A stretch of 20,338 bases of DNA, taken from the IMG/VR virus record IMGVR_UViG_3300011010_000317, positions 1 to 20,338 of that record. The stretch is one strand, 5' to 3'. The first letter of the stretch is position 1; the number at the start of each line of letters is the position of its first letter. The notes beneath the pieces were generated by a model. It was given only the letters and a program-made list of their open reading frames with translations, was not told where the DNA came from and ran no database searches. The position numbers and the translations under genes were made by a program. The DNA is from a virus. Positions 15,259 through 20,338 of the stretch are shown piece after piece.

Positions 15259-15282
15259 GGTGCCTTTATGGGCACCCTTTTT
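15259..15282 (+). terminator. Intrinsic terminator after gp46
   Basis: Six-bp GC-rich stem GGTGCC / GGCACC with a 6-base loop (TTTATG), then CTTTTT. It lies 15 bases past the gp46 stop and ends the gp55-47-46 transcript. Confidence 0.85.
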
Positions 15283-15290
15283 GTTATGAT
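15282..15290 (+). promoter_or_regulatory. Possible extended -10 promoter before the peptidase/VWA gene
   Basis: TGTTATGAT matches the extended -10 form (TG-n-TATAAT with one mismatch), directly after the terminator T-run and 21 bases before the ATG at 15312. No -35 element is visible at the usual distance, where the terminator hairpin lies. Likely host-sigma promoter. Confidence 0.45.
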
Positions 15291-15311
15291 AGGTTCATAA
15301 GAAAAAAACCG

Positions 15312-17456
15312 ATGCCAGTCAATCACGAAATCAAATCACAACTTGCTAGATTGCTTGCTACTGAAGACTTGGTGGTTGAACACAAAAAAGTACCTACTGC
15401 TTGTTTTAACGTTCATACTCGTGTGTTAACCTTACCTTTGTGGGAAAAGGCAAGCAATATCGTGTATGACTTATTGGTCGGGCACGAAGTTGGCCATGCT
15501 CTTTTTACTGATGATGTTGACTGGACTGAAGAAACTAATGTTCCTCAACAGTTTGTGAATATCGTTGAAGATGCTCGTGTTGAAAAGTTAATTAAACGTA
15601 AGTATGCTGGACTTGCAAAAACATTTTATGGTGGATATAAAGAACTGAAAGAACAAGATTTCTTTGAGATTGGTGATGAAGATATTTCTACTTTTAATCT
15701 TGCTGATCGTGCAAATCTTCACTTTAAAATTGGAAACTTCTTAACATTAGATTTTAATTCTGAAGAAAGTGAGATTATAAACTTAATCGCATCAACTGAA
15801 ACTTTTTCTGATGTGCTGAATGCGGCAGAAGAACTCTATAAGTATTGTAAAAATGAGAAAGAACAAGAACAAAAAGTTAATGAGTTAGATTCTCATAAGT
15901 TAGAAAATAATGATAACTCTTCTAATGAAGGAGAAGAAGAATCACAACAGGAATCTGAAGAATCAGATGAAGGTGAATCAAATAAATCTCAACCTTCAGA
16001 ATCTCAAACAGAACAATCTGAAAGAACTCAAGGAGAATCTGTAAGCAATACTCCTAAAGGATCTTCTAATGAACCAAAAATTCGTACAGAAGAAACTCTT
16101 CGTCAAAAAATTGAAGAACTTGTAAACCTTTCAGGTGGTGAAAATGTTTATGTTGAAATTCCAAAAGTAAATTTAGATACTGTTATCGCAAAAAATTCAG
16201 AAGTTCACGAATATATTGATGACTATTTTCTCAATCAACAAAATGTAAAAGATGATTGGTCAAAAATAAATCAGTTATCTAATCATAATATTTACGAACA
16301 ATCTGATAAATTATTCAAAGAATTTAAAAACTCTGCTCAAAAAGAAGTTAATTACTTAGTAAAAGAATTTGAATGTCGTAAGGCAGCTGATTCATATGCT
16401 CGTATATCAATATCTCGTACTGGTGTTCTTGATACTACTCGTCTTCATACCTATAAGTATAATGAAGATCTTTTTAAGAAAATTAATGTAATACCTGATG
16501 GTAAAAATCACGGATTGATTTTTATTTTAGATTGGAGTGGATCAATGCAAACAGTATTAAAAGATACTTGTAAGCAACTTTACAATCTAATTTGGTTTTG
16601 TAAAAAAGTATCAATACCATTTGAAGTTTATGCCTTTACAAATGAATGGAAGAAGGATCTTAATCCACATTACGAAAGAAAAGAAGGTTTAATATGTGTA
16701 TCTGAAGAATTTTGTTTACTTAATATTTTTACCAGCAAAGTAAACTCCAGATTATTGGAGGCTCAGATGATTAATATCTGGAGACTTTCACTTGCTATTT
16801 CTACTCCTTATTCCTGCCAATATTCATTCCCTGGTCGTCTCTCTCTTTCTGGTACTCCACTAAATGAAAGTTTGATTGCCCTACACCAAATACTTCCAAA
16901 GTTTCGTAAAGATAATAAACTACAAAAAGTTCAGTGTGTAATTTTAACTGATGGTGAGGCAAATTATCTTCCATATCACCACATAGTAAAACGTGGAGGA
17001 AATGATTATATGGGTGCTCGTGGAATGAATCCAAGTCAGTCTTTTCTTCGGGATCGTAAGATTGGAACAACTTATAAAATGGGTACTACTTACCATTCCT
17101 TTACAGAAGTTTTAATCTCTAATCTCAAAGATAACTTTCCATCTGTTAACTTTGTAGGTATTCGTGTTCTTGAAAATAAAGATACCTCTCGTTTTGTGAG
17201 TTTATATTACAAGCAACCATCTCCAGAATATGATAAAATTATGTCTTACTGGAAAAAGCATAGAAGTCTTAATATCTCAAATTCAGCATATGATGCTTAT
17301 TTTGGACTCTCTGCAAGTTCTCTTGCTCAGGATACTGAATTTGATGTTGCTGATGATGCGACTAAGGCACAGATTAAATCTGCATTTGTAAAATCTCTGA
17401 AAACTAAGAAGTTGAATAAGAAAGTTCTTGGTGAGTTTGTAAGTATCATTTCATAA
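15312..17456 (+). CDS. Metallopeptidase-like plus VWA domain protein (CobT-like)
   Basis: 714-residue protein in three parts. The N-terminal part has a zinc-peptidase HEVGH motif (His58, Glu59, His62) and, further on, NIVEDARVEK, whose Glu86 or Asp87 could be the third ligand. Residues about 180-260 are a low-complexity Ser/Glu/Gln linker. The C-terminal part is a von Willebrand factor A domain with an intact metal site: DWSGSM (Asp407, Ser409, Ser411), Thr515 in SGTPLNES, and Asp547 in LTDGEAN. CobT, the partner of CobS in aerobic cobaltochelatase, has this same acidic-linker-plus-VWA arrangement. The downstream gene at 17946 is a CobS/MoxR-like ATPase, so the two probably act together as an ATP-driven remodelling complex. 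No chelatase CobN is seen, so a role in cobalamin synthesis is not supported. It has no ribosome binding site. Confidence 0.85.
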   Translation: MPVNHEIKSQLARLLATEDLVVEHKKVPTACFNVHTRVLTLPLWEKASNIVYDLLVGHEVGHALFTDDVDWTEETNVPQQFVNIVEDARVEKLIKRKYAGLAKTFYGGYKELKEQDFFEIGDEDISTFNLADRANLHFKIGNFLTLDFNSEESEIINLIASTETFSDVLNAAEELYKYCKNEKEQEQKVNELDSHKLENNDNSSNEGEEESQQESEESDEGESNKSQPSESQTEQSERTQGESVSNTPKGSSNEPKIRTEETLRQKIEELVNLSGGENVYVEIPKVNLDTVIAKNSEVHEYIDDYFLNQQNVKDDWSKINQLSNHNIYEQSDKLFKEFKNSAQKEVNYLVKEFECRKAADSYARISISRTGVLDTTRLHTYKYNEDLFKKINVIPDGKNHGLIFILDWSGSMQTVLKDTCKQLYNLIWFCKKVSIPFEVYAFTNEWKKDLNPHYERKEGLICVSEEFCLLNIFTSKVNSRLLEAQMINIWRLSLAISTPYSCQYSFPGRLSLSGTPLNESLIALHQILPKFRKDNKLQKVQCVILTDGEANYLPYHHIVKRGGNDYMGARGMNPSQSFLRDRKIGTTYKMGTTYHSFTEVLISNLKDNFPSVNFVGIRVLENKDTSRFVSLYYKQPSPEYDKIMSYWKKHRSLNISNSAYDAYFGLSASSLAQDTEFDVADDATKAQIKSAFVKSLKTKKLNKKVLGEFVSIIS

Positions 17457-17459
17457 ATA
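17453..17459 (+). promoter_or_regulatory. T4-type late promoter box before the capsid-targeting-like gene
   Basis: ATAAATA overlapping the stop of the peptidase/VWA gene and 19 bases before the ATG at 17479. It is the only late-type intergenic box right of uvsW, and its first bases downstream are identical to those of the box at 8717. Confidence 0.6.
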
Positions 17460-17478
17460 CTTAAAAAATAAATTAGAT

Positions 17479-17694
17479 ATGAAGACGTTTAAGAATTTTG
17501 TTGTAGAGGCAGGGGATTACTGGCATCCAGACGAAAATGAAGATAAAAAACTTCCTGGTAAAGGACCTCAAGAACGAGCTCGTGAAAACAGGGGACAAGA
17601 TGTTTCACCACAAACAAAACCAGACTATAGTAAAAGATTAAAACCTGGTGAAACTTATATGCAATTTGCTAAACGTAAAGCGGCAGGAGGATGA
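17479..17694 (+). CDS. Small protein with a T4 capsid-targeting-like N-terminus
   Basis: 71-residue, highly charged protein beginning MKTFKNFVVEA. T4 internal head proteins such as IPIII begin MKTYQEFIAEA, a capsid-targeting sequence that brings them into the prohead and is removed by gp21 after the Glu. Here cleavage after Glu10 (V-V-E before A) would leave a 61-residue mature protein, AGDYWHPDENE onward, rich in Lys, Asp, Pro and Gly, ending YMQFAKRKAAGG. A late promoter box precedes it, as expected for a packaged protein. The role is inferred from the N-terminus and promoter only. Its stop overlaps the next ATG by 4 bases. Confidence 0.8.
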   Translation: MKTFKNFVVEAGDYWHPDENEDKKLPGKGPQERARENRGQDVSPQTKPDYSKRLKPGETYMQFAKRKAAGG

Positions 17695-17876
17695 AAAATA
17701 AATTTCCACTTGAGCACTTTGTAAAATCTGACACCAAAGAAGTTTGGGTAAGATGTGATAGTGCCATTACTGCAATGGGTATTGGTTCTATGGTTGAAAA
17801 ATATTACCCTGGATATAAGGGGCACATTGGTAGTCAAGAGCATATTGAAAAACTCAAGAACCAATTGATGAACTGA
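17691..17876 (+). CDS. Small hypothetical protein
   Basis: 61-residue protein, MKNKFPLEHFV onward, with no family I recognise. It contains VWVRCDSAITAMGIGSMVEKYYPGY and ends in a basic helix HIEKLKNQLMN. It overlaps the previous stop as ATGA; a GGAGG lies immediately against the ATG (17686-17690), too close for an ordinary ribosome binding site, so reinitiation after the upstream gene is likely. A small hairpin overlaps its stop codon. Probably expressed with the capsid-targeting-like gene. Confidence 0.7.
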   Translation: MKNKFPLEHFVKSDTKEVWVRCDSAITAMGIGSMVEKYYPGYKGHIGSQEHIEKLKNQLMN

Positions 17877-17892
17877 CCATAGGATGGTCTTT
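17875..17892 (+). terminator. Weak hairpin terminator candidate
   Basis: Six-bp stem GACCAT / ATGGTC with a 3-base AGG loop, followed by only three T. It overlaps the last base pair of the preceding stop codon and lies just before a TATAAT box, so it separates two transcription units. The short T-run makes it weak. Confidence 0.45.
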
Positions 17893-17909
17893 GTGCTCTC
17901 CTTTCATTG

Positions 17910-17915
17910 TATAAT
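17910..17915 (+). promoter_or_regulatory. Perfect TATAAT -10 box before the AAA+ ATPase gene
   Basis: TATAAT preceded by TG, in the 69-base gap before the ATG at 17946. No clear -35 is seen at 16-18 bases. A probable early promoter that lets the ATPase be expressed separately from the late unit before it. Confidence 0.55.
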
Positions 17916-17945
17916 GACTATAGTCAAAAACAAACAATCAACTCC

Positions 17946-19046
17946 ATGAAACGAATTCAAATGACTGACGATCAAGTTCTTTCAGATCTCAAGAATACTT
18001 TTGGTAAAGAGTTTATTGCTGCTGATGTTCGTGGGTATTGTGTTTCTAAAAATATTTCATATCCAACTGTAACCAAACGTTTAGAAAACTTTAAGGTTGG
18101 ACGTGGTAAATGGAATTTAGAAGTGACACAAAGAAAAGTTCGAGAAATAGAACGTAGTTATTCTGCCCCTGCTGCTCTTCCTGCTGTGGAACAAAATCTT
18201 ATTCCTGATAAAGATGATACTTTCGTCAAGTTTGGTAACTTCAATGATATTAAGAAAATTATTCAGTCCAATCTTTTTTATCCGACATTTATCACGGGTC
18301 TTTCGGGTAATGGTAAAACGTTCAGTGTTGAGCAAGCTTGTGCTCAACTTGGTAGGGAACTAATTCGTGTAAATATTACAATAGAAACTGATGAAGATGA
18401 TTTGATTGGTGGATTTCGTTTAATAAATGGTGAAACTGCTTGGCATAATGGCCCAGTTATTGAGGCACTTGAAAGAGGTGCGATTCTTCTTCTTGATGAG
18501 GTTGATTTAGCATCCAATAAAATACTTTGTCTTCAATCTGTTCTGGAAGGTAAAGGTGTATTTTTAAAGAAGATTGGTAAGTTTGTAAGACCTACTTCTG
18601 GATTTAATATATTTGCAACTGCTAATACAAAAGGTAAAGGTAGTGAGGATGGAAGGTTTATTGGAACTAATGTTCTTAATGAAGCATTTTTAGAAAGATT
18701 TCCTGTAACCTTTGAGCAGTCATATCCTGCTCCCTCAGTAGAACAAAGAATTTTAGAAGGTGTTGCTCTTGATTTGGGTATTGAAGATAAAGAGTTTTGT
18801 AAGAGACTTGTAGATTGGGGTGATGTAATCCGTAAGACCTTTTATGATGGTGGTATTGAAGAAATCATTTCCACTCGTCGTTTAGTTCATATTCTTCGTG
18901 CTTATAGTATCTTTCAAGATAAAGGTAAGGCAATTCAAGTTTGTGTAAATCGTTTTGATGATGAAACCAAACAGGCATTCCTTGAACTTTATGATAAGAT
19001 TGATATTGATTTTAAACTTCCTGTTGACGAATCTGAATCAAACTGA
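17946..19046 (+). CDS. cobS: MoxR/CobS-like AAA+ ATPase
   Basis: 366-residue AAA+ ATPase of the MoxR/CobS type; such proteins pair with VWA-domain partners to remodel target complexes. Visible elements are an N-terminal region (residues 1-90, with SDLKNTFGKEFIAADVRGYC and TVTKRLENFKVGRG), Walker A GLSGNGKT at 118-125 (Lys124), ETDEDDLIGGFR, Walker B ILLLDEVD at 180-187 (Asp184, Glu185), sensor 1 FATANT with Asn227, and an Arg finger in EAFLERF (Arg251). Cyanophage homologues are commonly labelled cobS. I chose ATG 17946, since the upstream TTG at 17907 overlaps the -10 box. Its probable partner is the VWA protein at 15312. A hairpin follows the gene. Confidence 0.88.
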   Translation: MKRIQMTDDQVLSDLKNTFGKEFIAADVRGYCVSKNISYPTVTKRLENFKVGRGKWNLEVTQRKVREIERSYSAPAALPAVEQNLIPDKDDTFVKFGNFNDIKKIIQSNLFYPTFITGLSGNGKTFSVEQACAQLGRELIRVNITIETDEDDLIGGFRLINGETAWHNGPVIEALERGAILLLDEVDLASNKILCLQSVLEGKGVFLKKIGKFVRPTSGFNIFATANTKGKGSEDGRFIGTNVLNEAFLERFPVTFEQSYPAPSVEQRILEGVALDLGIEDKEFCKRLVDWGDVIRKTFYDGGIEEIISTRRLVHILRAYSIFQDKGKAIQVCVNRFDDETKQAFLELYDKIDIDFKLPVDESESN

Positions 19047-19052
19047 TATGAT

Positions 19053-19079
19053 AAGAGGAGGTAAATACTCCTCTTCTTT
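19053..19079 (+). terminator. Hairpin terminator candidate after the AAA+ ATPase gene
   Basis: Perfect 8-bp stem AAGAGGAG / CTCCTCTT (19053-19060, 19068-19075) with a 7-base loop, followed by CTTT. The T-run is poor, so it may be partial or serve to stabilise an mRNA end. Confidence 0.55.
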
Positions 19080-19099
19080 GTTCCTTAGTGTGAAAAATT

Positions 19100-19645
19100 A
19101 TGACTGAAAATTTTGAATCAAATTATGAAAGTTTTATTCCAGAAAAACCTCCTTCTGTAACATTTGGTGCTGCTTCTATTACTGGAAGTCATCTTCTTGG
19201 TGGAATGGGAGAAGATCATCTTTCTTTCAATTGCAATAATTACTGGGAAGATGATGGATTTAGTTTAACTGGAAATCCATTTGTTCCTTTTTCTTCTTCT
19301 GATAATGTTGTTCTAAATTCACCAATATCAAAAAATCATCTTTGGAAATATAATGAAGATCAAATTCTTAAGGATGTTTCAGAGTATGTGACAAGCACTT
19401 ATGGTAGTCACTACTGCGGACAAAATCAAGAGTATAAAGATATTCAAACAATTGATTTGATAGCAGCAAAGGATCTGGCACCAGATTTTTGTCAGTCAAA
19501 TATTCTTAAATATGGATCTCGTTATGGAGCAAAAAACGGACGAAATAAAAGTGATTTACTTAAGGTAATTCACTATGCTATGCTACTACTTCACTTTGAT
19601 GGTCATTATACTCGCAAGAATAATGGACTTTCTGAATTCAAATAA
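19100..19645 (+). CDS. DUF3310 protein, T7 gp1.7 nucleotide-kinase-like
   Basis: 181-residue protein in two parts. Residues 1-85 are polar and aromatic, without a recognised domain. The C-terminal half reads SHYCGQNQEYKDIQTIDLIAAKDL, then FCQSNILKYGSRYGAKNGRNKSDLLKVIHYAMLLL, which fits DUF3310: a leading H-Y, an E/D-x-I-D helix, a N-x-x-K-Y-x-x-R-x-x-x-K core and a D-L-x-K helix. T7 gp1.7, a member, phosphorylates dGMP and dTMP. Its place two bases before the sliding clamp gene suits a role in supplying DNA precursors. Activity is inferred from the family only, and the N-terminal extension is unusual. No ribosome binding site is near the ATG. Confidence 0.8.
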   Translation: MTENFESNYESFIPEKPPSVTFGAASITGSHLLGGMGEDHLSFNCNNYWEDDGFSLTGNPFVPFSSSDNVVLNSPISKNHLWKYNEDQILKDVSEYVTSTYGSHYCGQNQEYKDIQTIDLIAAKDLAPDFCQSNILKYGSRYGAKNGRNKSDLLKVIHYAMLLLHFDGHYTRKNNGLSEFK

Positions 19646-19668
19646 TAATGAAACTGCGAAATCAAATT

Positions 19669-20334
19669 ATGAAACTTTCTGACAAAACTCTGTCTTTGCT
19701 AAAAAACTTCTCTGGTATCAATCAATCTATTCTTTTTAAGGAAGGTGATAAACTTCGCACTATTTCAGTGATGAAGAACATACTTGCTGAGGCAACGATT
19801 ACTGAAACCTTTCCAAAAGACTTTGGAATCTATGATCTAAATCAATTTTTGAATGGTCTCAATCTTCACCAAACACCTGAACTTGATTTTGAGAATGATA
19901 AGTATGTAATGATACGTGAAGGCAAATCAAGGTCTAAGTATTTCTTTGCTGACCCAAGTGTGATTGTAACACCACCAGATAAAGAGATTCTTCTTCCAAG
20001 TGAGGATGTATGCTTTGTGTTGAATACTCAGCAGTTAGATAAGTTACTCAAGGCTGCTGCAATTTATCAACTCCCAGATTTATCTGCTGTTGGTGAGGCA
20101 GGTGTTGTGAAACTGGTAGTAAGAGATAAAAAGAATGATACCTCAAATGATTTTTCTATCGTGGTTGGAGAAACTGATAGCATCTTTACGTTTAACTTTA
20201 AAGTGGAGAATATCAAGATTCTTCCTGGTTCCTATGAGGTTGTCATCTCACAAAAACTTTTGTCACAATTCACAAGCACCGACAGAGATTTGAAGTATTA
20301 TATTGCTATGGAACCCGATTCTACATTTGAATGA
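19669..20334 (+). CDS. 45: Sliding clamp gp45
   Basis: Trimeric processivity clamp for the gp43 polymerase and also the mobile enhancer for late transcription with gp55 and gp33. The 221-residue product (T4 228 aa) starts MKLSDKTLSLLKNFSGINQSIL, closely following T4 MKLSKDTTALLKNFATINSGIM. It has FGIYDLNQFL, SKYFFADPSVIVTPP (T4 IFWPAADPSTVVAP), TFNFKVENIKILPGSYEV, and ends AMEPDSTFE (T4 ALEADSTHDF). I chose ATG 19669 by this alignment; an in-frame ATG at 19648 would add MKLRNQI. Neither has a clear ribosome binding site. In T4-like phages gp44 and gp62 normally follow, beyond this window. The gene is complete, four bases before the window end. Confidence 0.95.
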   Translation: MKLSDKTLSLLKNFSGINQSILFKEGDKLRTISVMKNILAEATITETFPKDFGIYDLNQFLNGLNLHQTPELDFENDKYVMIREGKSRSKYFFADPSVIVTPPDKEILLPSEDVCFVLNTQQLDKLLKAAAIYQLPDLSAVGEAGVVKLVVRDKKNDTSNDFSIVVGETDSIFTFNFKVENIKILPGSYEVVISQKLLSQFTSTDRDLKYYIAMEPDSTFE

Positions 20335-20338
20335 ATAT

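Noticed and set aside
17907-17945. TTG start for the AAA+ ATPase at 17907
   Set aside because: The codons overlap the TATAAT box, so the mRNA would start downstream; ATG 17946 is the first plausible start.
15312-19046. Cobalamin biosynthesis operon (CobT-CobS)
   Set aside because: No CobN or other pathway gene is present, and the VWA partner has an added peptidase-like motif; a general MoxR-VWA role fits better.
19055-19061. Perfect AGGAGGT-like ribosome binding sequence
   Set aside because: It is 38 bases from the next ATG and forms one arm of an 8-bp hairpin; no start codon at a usable distance.
1-20338. CRISPR arrays, tRNA genes, insertion sequences, integrase or attachment sites
   Set aside because: None could be recognised by eye; gaps are all short and accounted for by promoters and hairpins.

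Overview
The window is a stretch of a T4-like myovirus genome. All genes are on the + strand and closely packed. The gene order is gp18, gp19, gp20, gp67-like, a virion-type protein, gp21, gp22, gp23, gp3-like, uvsY, uvsW, LSm-like, gp55, gp47, DUF3110, gp46, peptidase/VWA, MoxR-type ATPase, DUF3310, gp45. This order, the AT-rich composition, the lack of gene 24 after gene 23, a DUF3110 gene (a cyanobacterial family) between 47 and 46, and a CobS-like ATPase gene all point to a cyanophage of the Kyanoviridae type infecting marine Synechococcus or Prochlorococcus. This identification is from recognition of gene families; no database search was run.

Region 1 (1-8714) is the late virion module. 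It encodes the tail sheath (5' end outside the window), tail tube, portal, a tiny acidic prohead-core protein, an unrecognised beta-rich protein, the prohead protease, the scaffold and the major capsid protein. A strong intrinsic terminator closes it. Copies of the T4-type late promoter box (ATAAATA) lie just upstream of most of these genes. The major capsid gene is split into two reading frames at an imperfect tandem repeat in its Gly/Ala linker. This is either a sequence/assembly fault or a real frameshift.

Region 2 (8715-11608) holds a second tail-tube-fold protein (probably gp3), the recombination mediator UvsY, the helicase UvsW and a small LSm-like protein, with late-type boxes at its head and before uvsW.

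Region 3 (11609-15282) starts with a sigma70-like promoter (TTGTCA, 17-base spacer, TATAAT). It carries the late sigma factor gp55, then gp47 and gp46, the Mre11/Rad50-like nuclease complex, with a DUF3110 protein between them. It ends at a terminator.

Region 4 (15283-20338) encodes a large HExxH-peptidase/VWA protein and its likely partner, a MoxR/CobS-like AAA+ ATPase. Between them is a small late-type unit whose first protein begins with a sequence resembling the T4 capsid-targeting peptide. After the ATPase come a DUF3310 protein related to T7 gp1.7 nucleotide kinase and the sliding clamp gp45.

The modules are linked functionally. gp55 and gp45 together (with gp33, not seen here) activate late promoters such as those in regions 1 and 2. 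gp46/47, UvsY and UvsW act in recombination-dependent replication. gp21 processes the head made from gp20, gp22, gp23 and gp67. The observations most worth following up are the gp23 frame break, the capsid-targeting-like small protein, the peptidase/VWA-ATPase pair and the LSm-like protein.
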